Of a stretch of 64,000 nt of DNA, positions 1 to 9,363 are shown piece after piece. The translations under genes were made by a program, and so were the position numbers. Every line of letters starts with the position of its first letter. The first letter of the stretch is position 1. Origin of the DNA: Arthrinium phaeospermum. Taxonomy: Eukaryota; Ascomycota; Sordariomycetes; Amphisphaeriales; Apiosporaceae. The stretch covers positions 3,410,001 to 3,474,000 of the forward strand of contig QYRS01000003.1 in NCBI GenBank assembly GCA_006503535.1, in the 5' to 3' direction. The notes beneath the pieces were generated by a model, which saw only the letters and a list, made by a program, of their open reading frames with translations, made no database searches and was not told where the DNA came from.

Positions 1-54
1 AAGGTTGTCGTCATCTTATGCCCCCGGTCTTCATGTCCTTCTGCGGTGTTGTGA

Positions 55-348
55 GCGCTGGTGCTTGAAAATACGCCACCGTTATCAGGGTCTGGCGGTG
101 GTGGTGATGGTGATGGTGGTGATGGTGATGGTGATGGTGATGGTGAGAGCGAAAGCGACGGCGACGACGACGGCGACGGCGATCACAGGTACAAGGAACC
201 CGAAAAGCTACGAGAAATCGGCGGACCCATCACGGAGGCGGCAATTCCTGCCGGCAATTCACTTTCAGTGTACCGCTACCAAGCTACTGGCCTTAGCTCT
301 CGATCTGGGAAGGGGAGGCGAGTCTCTACAAGTGCATACATGAAGTAA
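55..348 (+). pseudogene. Family A fragment: 3' end with acidic Gly/Asp repeat and REIGG tail
   Basis: The open frame follows a TGA at 52-54, has no ATG, and ends in TAA at 346-348, so it is a 3' exon or a remnant. It encodes a Gly-Asp low-complexity stretch from a 6-bp GGTGAT repeat, then an acidic Glu/Ser/Asp run, then Y-K-E-P followed by REIGGPITEAAIPAG. The same tail (Y-R-D, then REIGGLITGAATPTG) closes the minus-strand copy at 9047-9590, which is why I place it in family A. The N-terminal part would lie left of the window or is lost. I do not recognise the tail as a known domain. It could also be the last exon of a spliced gene. Confidence 0.4.
105..153 (+). repeat. GGTGAT hexanucleotide microsatellite
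   Basis: Near-perfect repeats of GGTGAT with one GGT interruption. They encode the Gly-Asp run of the family A fragment; another frame reads Val/Met, giving a spurious hydrophobic stretch. Confidence 0.8.
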
Positions 349-581
349 CAGTTTCTATTACTTTAGAGTCTACTCATAGTTAATGAAGCGATACGGAGGT
401 GAAGCCACATATTCTACAATATCATTTGGGGATTCCCTTCTGCGCAACACGGGTAACACTTTGGCGATTCGAAGTTTTGGGGGTTTTCTGGGGTTAGAGT
501 AACCTTCTGGCTGTTCAATGGCATACTTCTCTTCCCCCTTATTTCTATTAGATGCCTTCCTTGTCACTCTTGATGATACCT

Positions 582-1133
582 TCAGTTTGAAAGTGCCGAA
601 AACTCCCCCTTGCTGGTCCTGAAAGTGGCTAGGTGTAGACCTGGCCGGCCCAAGTCCTTGGCCGTTTTCCAAACCCGCTTATACACATCGTAAGTTGAAG
701 GAGTGTCACATCGTCCCCCGACTGTGTCATAGCGATACTGATGGTTCCGGACGCAGTACGATCCAGCCCCCGTCTGTAGAATGTGCCATTTGGGCAGAAA
801 CCGCTCCGTGCCCTCGCCGAGGTCTCGGCTGCAGGTGAACCGCACACGCGCCTCGCGGCCGACCACCTCTACGTGGTATTCCAGATCGCTGTGGCAAAGG
901 TCGCAGACATAGATATTCCGGAGGTTGCCGCCCCAATTGCTCCTCCAATTGGCACCCGCATCGTCTCTCCATCGCCCGTTGGGCGGAAACGTGAGGCGCA
1001 ACGACACCGCGAGTAGCCCGTCGTTGTCCACCACCTCGAAGTTATGCATATGTACATCTTTGTGGTGGCAAACGCGGATATGGAACACCCGAGTTGTTTT
1101 GAGATGATTTCCTGGTGGAAAACGCCATCCCAT
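582..1133 (-). CDS. Family B protein, short paralogue with CxxC core (function unknown)
   Basis: A 183-residue frame, clearly paralogous to the last 175 residues of the 410-residue protein at 7144-8376. Shared blocks in order are RVC-H-K, NDGL, S-x-R-x-TFPP-x-GRW, Y-x-C-x-x-C-x-SDL, YHVEVVGRE-x-RVRFTC, LPKW, SPSTY-like TPSTYDVYKR, and a GEF near the C-terminus. The CxxC plus later Cys suggests a zinc-binding or disulphide-stabilised domain. The pattern CxxC-x-(S/T)D followed by a Leu-Gly/Pro-Trp block resembles the C-terminal region of many fungal F-box-type hypothetical proteins; that link is inference. The first 230 residues of the longer paralogue are missing. The frame stays open upstream past 1240 without clear similarity, so this is a truncated copy or has an unseen upstream exon. 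Confidence 0.55.
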   Translation of the reverse strand: MGWRFPPGNHLKTTRVFHIRVCHHKDVHMHNFEVVDNDGLLAVSLRLTFPPNGRWRDDAGANWRSNWGGNLRNIYVCDLCHSDLEYHVEVVGREARVRFTCSRDLGEGTERFLPKWHILQTGAGSYCVRNHQYRYDTVGGRCDTPSTYDVYKRVWKTAKDLGRPGLHLATFRTSKGEFSALSN

Positions 1134-1288
1134 GGCTGTTCCAGAACCAAGCCTGATTGAAACCTTAACGTTCAGGGCTTGTCGTTTGAGAGAGGGTATT
1201 TGTATTGGAATGAAGGTGGAACCAGTTAGAAGATTGCCCGTTATGTGAGTATATGTACCGATAGAGACGAGGACCCAGACGGAGCAAG

Positions 1289-1477
1289 ATGGCAGGACAA
1301 GACGACGTTCTGATCAAGTCGGCGCTCAACGTAACGGCCCAGTTCGCGATACGGCTGCACTACGGTCACACGGCGCCGTACTGGGAGGGCACGTCGATAA
1401 GCCACCATCACTGGGGCCATAGCGACTGGAGATATTGCTCTTGTAAGTCCCGAGGCAGAAAAGACGATGCAGCATGA
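1289..1477 (+). CDS. Small hypothetical protein, possible distant family A exon
   Basis: A 62-residue frame starting at ATG 1289. It contains TAPYWEGTSISHHHW, which resembles the APW-x-SD-x-x-x-HYWYE block of family A, followed by C-S-C. A GTAAGT donor-like site at 1442-1447 lies directly after the Cys pair and a CTGAT branch-like site plus CCAG acceptor follow near 1515, so the real gene may splice on rather than stop at 1477. The frame lies just downstream of, and divergent from, the family B copy. The similarity is short and there is no membrane segment here, so this is tentative. Confidence 0.25.
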   Translation: MAGQDDVLIKSALNVTAQFAIRLHYGHTAPYWEGTSISHHHWGHSDWRYCSCKSRGRKDDAA

Positions 1478-1519
1478 TGTCAAGTCATGACTGATGCGGG
1501 CGGCCTGCTGCCAGGGCAT

Positions 1520-2746
1520 AGGTACAGTATGGCCAGCAGTGCCTTTGGTGATGGCGGCGAGGGACCACGACTGGCGGATCCCGGGTACACAATGCCGCCC
1601 ATACGGTGTTTTGTTTATATTTCTGGATCTTTAATGGCTGCGGCGTCGTTGTATGGCTGATGATAGTGACTCGAGGGCAAAAGGGGGAAAGGGGGACAAG
1701 ACAGGGGCCGAAGACATCAACTCAACAGCTTTGTGTCAATGCTAGCTATTCTCATTCAAAACTATGGAGTTAAAGGCTCTGCATCTTTCTATAGTTAGGC
1801 ACATGTTTGTCCAATCCAAAGAGCATACGGCGAACGACTGCTTAATAGATTAATGCCTGCCTGACTTACACCGAGAGCTGACTAGGTGAAATGGTTACTT
1901 ACCCGACGTGCTGCCCCGGGTATAAGGGATAAGCCTTCAAAGGACTCTCTTGATTAAGTAGTTCATTCAGTCACACAGTTGGCGTCAGCTTTTGGAAAGG
2001 TCAAAGAAGCTTCAAGCAAGTATTTTAAGGGGTTCGCTGAAGGCAGAACCTCCTGTATATGGCCAATACCTAGCGCGCACAGCTCTAGTAGCTTATGACT
2101 GCTCAACTAACACCATTTGGAATCAGATTCTTCTTTTGAATTGCATATAGCACCATCTATGTAAGCTGAAGCGCCAAGAACTCTTTTGCCATGGCTTTAT
2201 TAGGGATATCAGGAGATAATACCACTAATCAGGTTGTATTCTTTGTGCAAACTCGTTAAGTAAACGTCAAGTAGATGATCTACATGCATCCTCATGAGCA
2301 TATGGCGAAGGGCACTGCCCCTTTTACAATGGCTGCCATCTCTAGCTTCCCGGATGGGATAACCACAATGACGTCTACCCGCTGGCTGCGTATGAATGCG
2401 TAGAGTAAGCGCAACAGACACCCGCCATGCGCCGGAGGGTCTGCCTTCCTATGGAGCTCGGGCCTTCCGCGAACGAAGGCGCTCTTTCGAGCACCTGGCG
2501 ATTCCGTATCGAGGAAGGAGCAATGCGATGCGTTGCACGATGCAGTCTGATGGCGCGGCGCCCGAGTCTGAGTTCGTTCTGCTTCTCCTTTGCTCCCCGA
2601 CCGAACCAGAGAACCCGACGCCGACGACAGCGACCGTAACGACAACGACTACGACTACGACTACGACGACGACAGCGACGAAGACGACGCCGACAAGAAG
2701 AAGAAGAAGAACAAGAACAAGAAGAAGCGGCAGCAGCAACAGCAAG
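1520..2746. other. Intergenic; leader of the intact family A gene
   Basis: No convincing gene. The last 120 bases before the ATG at 2747 hold GAC-type triplet repeats (2640-2690) followed by AAG-type repeats. Similar GAC/AAG-rich leaders precede the ATGs of the minus-strand copies at 10126 and 9590. Confidence 0.6.
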
Positions 2747-3319
2747 ATGCCGAACGTAACATACGACGGCAGAGACGCCCCCTGGTTTTCGGACGGCAGC
2801 GTGCACTATTGGTACGAGTTTACTGCTGCCCCTGCAGCCGTTTGTATCATTATTTATTACATTGCAAAAACGATCCGCTGGATCGTTTCCTTCTTCCAGA
2901 AGGAGAAGAAGGAGCCCGCCAAGAAGGGCGATAAGGGCGACAAGGGCGATAGGGGCGAGAACGGGACCAATGGCATCAATGGTGTCAACGGCACCAATGG
3001 CACCAATGGCACCAATGGTGTCAATGGTACCAATGGTACCAATGGCAAGGACGGCGAGCGAGGACCCCCGGGACGCCGCGGCCCCCCTGGTGTTTGCGGC
3101 TGCTGTGCGGCTCGACGATACCAGGATTTCTTCGGCCTGCCCCCCTCCTCCGTCCCCCTCCCCTCCTCCATCCCCCTCCCTCCCTCCCGCTCTCCCTCTC
3201 CCTCTTCTCCTCCCCCTCCTCCTCCCCGCACCTCCTCCTCTTCTTCCAAGAAGAAGACGGAGACGACGGCGACAGCAGCGGCAGCGAAGAAGCCGTGGCG
3301 CCCCGCAGGCGGCCGTTAA
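2747..3319 (+). CDS. Family A: membrane-anchored collagen-like protein, best intact copy
   Basis: A 190-residue protein. I chose the ATG at 2747 over the longer frame from 2396 because paralogues start at the same M-[SP]-N-[VS]-T. Residues 1-25 carry NVT, a glycosylation sequon, and APWFSDGSVHYWYE. Residues 26-50 are hydrophobic with one Cys (membrane segment). Residues 51-60 are Lys-rich. Residues 61-115 are 18 uninterrupted Gly-X-Y triplets: GDK/GDR, GEN, then GTN/GVN/GIN repeats, GKD, GER, GPP, GRR, GPP. Residues 117-132 read CGCCAARRYQDFFGLP, conserved in the broken copy at 9.8 kb. A Pro/Ser tract encoded by an almost pure pyrimidine run and a Lys/Thr/Ala tail end the protein. Gly-X-Y with GPP indicates potential triple-helix trimerisation. 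Function is unknown. The tail may be spliced differently, because another frame there is more like the acidic tail of paralogues. Confidence 0.65.
   Translation: MPNVTYDGRDAPWFSDGSVHYWYEFTAAPAAVCIIIYYIAKTIRWIVSFFQKEKKEPAKKGDKGDKGDRGENGTNGINGVNGTNGTNGTNGVNGTNGTNGKDGERGPPGRRGPPGVCGCCAARRYQDFFGLPPSSVPLPSSIPLPPSRSPSPSSPPPPPPRTSSSSSKKKTETTATAAAAKKPWRPAGGR
2962..3045 (+). repeat. 9-bp GGN-ACC/GTC-AAT repeats coding the Gly-Thr-Asn collagen-like tract
   Basis: Tandem 9-bp units with mostly synonymous or Thr/Val/Ile variation encode G-T-N, G-V-N and G-I-N triplets. The unit length keeps Gly at every third residue. Confidence 0.75.
3137..3247 (+). repeat. Polypyrimidine tract inside the family A gene
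   Basis: About 110 bases that are almost only C and T on the coding strand, following the Cys cluster. It codes Pro/Ser in the reading frame used. Comparable C/T-rich tracts lie at 9229-9298 (purine-rich on the plus strand, so pyrimidine on the coding minus strand) and at 11232-11337. Confidence 0.75.
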
Positions 3320-6300
3320 GAAGAAGAAGAAGAATTGAATATTCTTAACCAAGTGTACGATACGACGACGACGACGAGGAAACATCATCAGCGCATCGCC
3401 AGCCCCCACCTCTTAAGACATGCTTAGGGGTGGGGGACTTCAACCATGGAGACTGTGGGTCACTCGCTTCATCCATCAACAGCGTACCCGTTGAGGTCTA
3501 GTAGGCATCATCCAAGCCGAAGCCAAATGCAGCTCCCTCGCCTTGCTACAGTCACAAGCAGGCGTAAAGGCGACACCAAATCAAGCGCACTCGTCAACAC
3601 CACAAACCACTCTTACAAAGTCAACAAACAATCAAGTCGTTCATCGTCAGTCACTTTGGAAATCATCAGAATAACACAATTCATTCAACTCTTCTCTTCC
3701 AGAACCTACTTCAACACAAGCATCGGAAGTCCACCCAAGTCCAATCAAGTCAGGGGTTCTTTCTTCATCCAACATCATTCAGGGTCGTCACCAACCCAAT
3801 TTCAAACATGGCAAGAAACACTTTCAACACGGGAGGAACCAACTTCGATTCAAGTCGAACATTGCAGACATGAATTTCGAACTTGGAAGAAACCAAATTC
3901 GAACTCAGCTCGAACATGACGGGCTCGAGTCTTCACACAGGAGGAACATTCAGACACAGGAACCACAATCCACCAGGAGAGATTGGAAGCCGTACTCAAG
4001 CATGAAGACAGCACAGTCTTGCGTCACAGTAAGCCACCAGAATCACACTTCACCACAGAACTTGGAAGCTTACCAAACCTGCTCAGGGGCTCTGTCTACA
4101 CTTAGGGGTTTCGTCTTCGTTCAGGGGAGTCATCAATGACAACCCAAACATGGAAGAAATCACCTTTCACTCAGGAGGTCTCTTCAGACATAAGAGGCAT
4201 AAACCATTTGGAGATATCGGAGGAAACACCCGAGCATGGAGGCACTGCTCGTTTCCACACATGTTGACATGCTCACAAACATGGGAAACAACTATCGTCA
4301 CTGCGAGTGAACATGGAGGCACATTTGAGGATTGAGGCATCGCTCACGCAGGAGGTATCTCTCAAAAAGAGACACTCAGATGCAAGAGGATTTGTTGCAC
4401 GCATAGCTCGAAAACTGGATGCAGCGAAGGAACTCGAAGGAAACCAATCGAACACGGGATGATACACTCCGCGAATGGTCATTTGCCCACTGGAAGCCCG
4501 TCTGCTTCACACAATCAGAGGGATCGGGGTGCTATCTGCTGAGCGGATCAACAAGTTGCACTCGAGGGTCGTCTGCTCTACACAACAAAGCAATCGCTTC
4601 GCTTCAAGCTGCTCGAACCAAGAACCAACCATTGGCCGTTTAACCAATAAGCGGCAGTACCGTTTTCTTCTCAGCTAACTACTTACTTGTTCTTCCTTCT
4701 AGTCTAGTCTTCTTCCGTCAAGTCGTCGCGTCCAGTCAGTCGTCTCGTCAAGTCGTTATGTCCAGTCGTCTCGTCAAGTCGTTATGTCCAGTCGTCCGGC
4801 AGTCGTCTCCTCCAATTCTGGTTCTTCTTCTCTCGTACGTAAAAATCATATTTTGGTTTCTCTCTAACTATCTCCATCTCTACTACAATTGCATGAAGCA
4901 ATTGATGTGTCATTGTGGCACCTTTTGGCGGTATAACTTGTAAGTGATTGGCTCTCTGGTGGATGCGAAAACTCGAACTTCTAGCATCTATCCTTAACTC
5001 TGCGTTAGCTAACTAACTGGCTTGCAGCCGCAGGAGCATATCTTTGGGAAAGGAAAACTTACCCAACACCAAACCGCCCACACCTTGCAGACCTGCCCTT
5101 CATTGATGTAGCAATGGTAGCCACTCGAGTTACTCGATCTTGAATGCCCTCCAAGATTGCACACAGTCGAGTGTACCTGCGTTATTTAACGAAAAACGCG
5201 TTCGGCAAACCTAGTTGAGCAGATTCAGACTTCTCTATCGGGGTTTCAACTGGCGACCATGCCTCACATGCCCAACCTCTGCCTGGTCTCAAGAACTGTC
5301 AAAGCGATGGTTGATCTCGGCTTCTCCAAAAACGACCTTCAGCCCGCTGATCTTCTTTGATTGCGCAGTCCTCAGCCATGGGCATGGATCACTTTTCCAA
5401 TCTCGGCCCGGATTTCGACGGTGTATTTGCCGACACGACCTGCCAGTGTAGTTGGTTGGATTCTGGTGCTTTCACCAACATTTTCGATGCTATTCTTCAT
5501 TGCTTCGAACACAGTGATTGTTCGTTACACCATTCAAAGGGCGCGAGAGCGTCGGCACACAGTTTGCAAGGGTGAACAGCACATTGCACAAATTGTTCGT
5601 TCTGGCATCTTCCAGTCCCTCTGGCAATTTACGAGATCAACCTTCATCCGAGAACCTGAACGCGGCCAACTGAATGAGAACAAAATGCTCTCAAGTTCTT
5701 GCTCTCCAAGACCCAACAGAACCAAATGGGAGAAACGAAAACAATCAGGAACAATGCACAAAACAAGCATACTTGGTGCATTTGTCCATTACCAAGCTTG
5801 AGTCGGCTTACCGATACGTTGAAGAGAATCGAGGAGAGGTCTAGATCCATGCAACTTCGACAGCTCCGTATTGACCAATTCAAAGAGGTATCAAAACCTC
5901 ATGCTACAAGCGGAATCGGATCGGGGCACGGAGTCTCAATTCAGCCCACCCAAGCAAGGTGGCTATTCTACATAGTCTGGTGTCAACTGAACTACTGTTG
6001 TACTGCACCTGCTTGTTCGGCTATGCGGCCTTGCAGTTTCGGACTACCTCGAGAGCCCCCGAACGAACGAACAGACACTCCGTTCGAGATCATCGATCCC
6101 GTGACACCTGTGTCCTGGAGGTTTCGAGGTGCCTCTGATTCCGAAATCTTGATCTTCGTTTCAAACGTTGTCAGACAGAAGCGAAGATCTCAGCTATTCT
6201 TGATAGCTTGGTGTCAAGGGAACTCAAAGCTGGCTGACGCAGGCTGCACCCATACTTGATCGCCTTTCACACTACCCCAGATCGCGAATTCTAAAATCAA

Positions 6301-7143
6301 AACGTATCGCTGTTGGGAAACAAACTGAATTGAGCCTTGGTGGGATGGTTTCGGCAGGCTTACTTTGCGCAATCACCTCACCGTTACACGATTTCATCAT
6401 GGCATTGATTCGAGACGACATCTAGCCATTCGTCTTCTGACATGCCCAAGCCCATGTCTTAGAGAAGGATGCGATCGAACTCAGGATCCCAGATCTGAGA
6501 AGCCTTCAGAAGTCTCCTGCAACAACGCACCAGTTCAATACAACTTGACTTCACTATAGATTTCGGCAAACTTAACTTTACGGAATCAAATCCATGTCGA
6601 GTGAGCTCTGGTGCAAAGAACCTTGAAAGATGACCGTCGCCATCTTGTTGGAACAACTCAACAAGCGGTTGTTTTGAAAGAGCACAGGGAAATACACAAA
6701 CACAGAACCCCGGCGAGGAAAATGCATTCGCCAAATGCTCATTCAAATCAGGATGCCTGGAAGAGAGTAGCTCACAGTACTCGACCAGTTGTAGATACAT
6801 TTGGCCACTTAGGGCCAGGGTCACCTCGGAAGAGGATCTGCTTCAAACATCACACGAATATTGCGATGGTGGAGTCCGAGTTCAATGGCTGCTCAAAGAT
6901 TGATGGCATGATCGTACCTAATGAAGAGTGGGATACTCATGAGCTTTCATCAACTCACCGGAAGTCGTCACTAAATCCGTTACTCGCCCCCACGCTGGCA
7001 AAGGGATGGTTCCCAGGAACTTTCGAGGTAGAAATTGTGTATTCAATACATCTGAGTCTGTCGATTCTACCCAAGAATGTGCTTTAATCTAGATCATGCA
7101 CAAATTGTGACATTAGCCACGCCATCCAATACGACGGGGACTT
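3320..7143. mobile_element. Gene-poor region, probably a decayed retroelement
   Basis: No intact gene. The first 1.3 kb is strand-asymmetric and A/C-rich, with recurrent near-repeats such as GGAGGAAC, TTGGAAGAAAC and CATGGAAGAAATC. Short plus-strand frames continue to about 7.08 kb. One includes W-L-D-S-G-A at 5453-5470, which resembles the aspartic protease motif of Ty1/Copia polyproteins; another, near 6080-6115, reads PFEII-x-PVTPVSW, loosely like an integrase core start. Stops and frame changes break every stretch. I could not find terminal repeats, so class and borders are uncertain. Confidence 0.35.
4741..4792 (+). repeat. 26-bp perfect tandem duplication
   Basis: The unit CGTCTCGTCAAGTCGTTATG plus TCCAGT occurs twice head to tail (4741-4766 and 4767-4792). 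Diverged partial units flank it from about 4715 and again after 4792. Confidence 0.9.
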
Positions 7144-8376
7144 TCAGACTTGAACTGGTGCGAATTCCCCTCCCTTGGTCATGTAAGTGACTAGATGCAA
7201 ATTGGGCCGGTTCAGACCCTTGGCTGCCTGCAGAACCCGCTTATAGGTTTCATAAGTGGACGGGCTGTCTTCTCTGCAGTTCACATAGTTCGAGTCGTAC
7301 TGGCTTTGCCGTATTCCGTGAGGCCAATCCCCCGTCAGAAGGTTCTGCCACTTAGGCAGGGATCGCTGAGTGGCAGCACCTAAGTTCCTGCAGCAGGTGA
7401 AGCGCACACGGACTTCGCGACCTACCACTTCTACGTGGTACCCCAAGTCGGAGTCACACTTATTGCAGAAGTAGAGGTCGTTCTTGCTGCTACCATTCGA
7501 GCTATTCCAATACACTCCGGGATCAAGAAACCACCGTCCCCATGGAGGAAAGGTGACACGCATCGACACGGAAGTGAGCCCATCGTTCTTCCACACCCTG
7601 GAGTATCCCAGACGTACGACCTTATGAGAGCAAACGCGAACCGTGATAGAAGGCCAGAAGGTGTGTCGTGCATCCATGGTATACATCAGCTCTTGCTTTT
7701 GCAAGAAGGTGTCCTTGTCGAAATAGATCTCGCTCGACCAGTTACATGGCATATCCCGCTGCATGGTAGACTTGATGACGGACCGGCCGTGGCACGATAT
7801 CTCGGGAATGAAGGCAAGTTTGACCTCGGGGTCTAGATTGCGGCGCGCGTAATCTAGATGATAGAACGCGAGATGGTAGGGTATGGCGGCATGGATGGGC
7901 TGCAGGGTCGTGATCGAACCAGTATCGAAAGGCAGGTCTGACGTGAATGGCGCACTCTTTCCGGCGGCGCTGACAACCGGCGTCAATTCGACCTCATCGT
8001 CCTCTGTGGACTTCAGTGGCGCGTAATCGGCAGCTGTCGTCCTGCTCCAGGCTACATGGTGCAGGATGGATTCGGCGGCAGACAAGTACCATGGCTTTTT
8101 CGGAAAGAGGCTGAGGTTGTGACTAATGGGCTTTTGTGAAGGATTGTGTTGATCACAACCCTCGTGGTAGTAACAGACGCAGGGTGATTGACCTTGCCAA
8201 GGTCCGTCGTGCTGGTCGTCAGCACACACCATTGTACTCGAGGATTCGAGGCTCATAGACTTATTGGATAAAGACATCGTGTCTGTTACGAAGCGGAGCG
8301 CAGGAGGAGTCCTGGTAGTTGGATTAAAATTTGGAAAAGGAAAGATGTAGGGAATGATGGCTTGGCGGCTGGACAT
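7144..8376 (-). CDS. Family B protein, full-length copy with CxxC core (function unknown)
   Basis: An uninterrupted 410-residue frame. The first 230 residues carry scattered Cys (SPCVCYYHEGC near residues 65-74) and no recognised domain. Residues 240-410 form the part shared with the copy at 582-1133: TVRVCSHKVV, NDGL, RVTFPPWGRW, YFCNKCDSDLGYHVEVVGRE with CxxC at 304-307, RFTCCRNLG at 326-333, LPKW at 340-343, and SPSTYETYKR at 371-380. There is no signal peptide or membrane segment, so it is probably cytosolic or nuclear. An alternative start at Met34 (8277) is possible. It sits between the decayed element and the broken family A copies. The CxxC block looks like the C-terminal part of fungal F-box-like proteins, but no F-box is visible here. 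Confidence 0.6.
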   Translation of the reverse strand: MSSRQAIIPYIFPFPNFNPTTRTPPALRFVTDTMSLSNKSMSLESSSTMVCADDQHDGPWQGQSPCVCYYHEGCDQHNPSQKPISHNLSLFPKKPWYLSAAESILHHVAWSRTTAADYAPLKSTEDDEVELTPVVSAAGKSAPFTSDLPFDTGSITTLQPIHAAIPYHLAFYHLDYARRNLDPEVKLAFIPEISCHGRSVIKSTMQRDMPCNWSSEIYFDKDTFLQKQELMYTMDARHTFWPSITVRVCSHKVVRLGYSRVWKNDGLTSVSMRVTFPPWGRWFLDPGVYWNSSNGSSKNDLYFCNKCDSDLGYHVEVVGREVRVRFTCCRNLGAATQRSLPKWQNLLTGDWPHGIRQSQYDSNYVNCREDSPSTYETYKRVLQAAKGLNRPNLHLVTYMTKGGEFAPVQV

Positions 8377-9046
8377 ACAATGCGCTTTTATGTGTCATTG
8401 TATACTAACTGTATAAGTTATTTCTACTTCCTGTATTAAGTTCGCCTGTTTGAGGCCATCTCCGCCGAAGAAGAGTGTTCAGCAAACCCCAAATTCGGCG
8501 TGGTCCAAGCCTGGGTCAAATTCAAATTATAGGGGTACTTCGGACGATGCAGGTTCTGCGTACCTGTGAAGTCTGGCACAATGCTCAATGCAATTTGTAC
8601 TGCAAGACAGGTAGGTGGGCAAGAAAAGATTGCAGATCGATTTGTTGCTTGTGTAGGTGACCATGGTCTCAGTATCTATCGCCTGTCAACACTCTTCTCA
8701 ATCTACTCAATCTTGCTCGTCTCGCTTCTCCCGATTAGATTCTTGGCTGCTTGGCGGCTATCGTAAACAGAGCAACTTCACCATATTGCACACTTTCGCA
8801 TTAAGAACCGGGATATTCCGATCTTTGCTCCAATTGCCTATGACCACATATACGCACTCATGACAACTCGTCTCCCTTTCCCAGACCGAGAGCTGGAAGC
8901 CAGTAGGTTGGTGGTGGTACACTGAGAAAAGACCGCAACTCGGAGCAGAAAAAGGTGTATGATTGATCAGAGAGCCACTACTGACGCCCCCAGGCGTCCT
9001 GTTACAGACCTAATCTAGCGCATTTTCTCTATCTACCCCCCCTTGT
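8377..9046. other. Intergenic, nothing recognised
   Basis: Only short unsupported frames. It would hold the promoter of the family B gene on the minus strand. Confidence 0.5.
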
Positions 9047-9228
9047 CTATCTAGCGTCCTTCCTCACTGGACATAACGCGCCGGTAGGAGTCGCCGCTCC
9101 CGTGATGAGCCCGCCGATTTCCCGTTGCTGTTCCAAGTTAGTGTCCCTGTAATAGCCGGCGCCATCACCGCCGCCGCTGCGTTCCTCGACGTCGACGTGG
9201 TTGCCGTTGTCTTCGTCGTCTCCGGCCA

Positions 9229-9298
9229 GGGAGAAGGCACGGAGGGAGGGGGAGGGGGACGAAGAGAAGAAGGAGAAGGAGGAGGAGGGAGAGAGCGG
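9229..9298 (-). repeat. Purine/pyrimidine mirror-like tract inside family A copy
   Basis: GA-rich on the plus strand, hence C/T-rich on the coding strand, with GGAGGAGGAGGG-type repeats. It occupies the same relative place as the tract at 3137-3247. Confidence 0.65.
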
Positions 9299-9339
9299 CC
9301 GATGCTGTCGTCGTCGTCGCCGCCACGCCCCCAAGCCCG

Positions 9340-9363
9340 CTACAGCAGCAGCAGCAGCAGCAG
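9340..9363 (+). repeat. AGC trinucleotide microsatellite
   Basis: Seven to eight AGC units. On the minus strand they extend a hydrophobic Leu run (CTG codons) just before a TAG. Confidence 0.8.

Noticed and set aside
2396..2746. N-terminal extension of the collagen-like gene (Thr/Arg-rich, 117 codons)
   Set aside because: Paralogues start at the M-[SP]-N-[VS]-T position; the extension is a reading of GAC/AAG triplet repeats.
2375..3409. 344-codon minus-strand frame over the collagen-like gene
   Set aside because: Arg/Gly/Ser low-complexity reading of the repeats; paralogues conserve the plus-strand frame.
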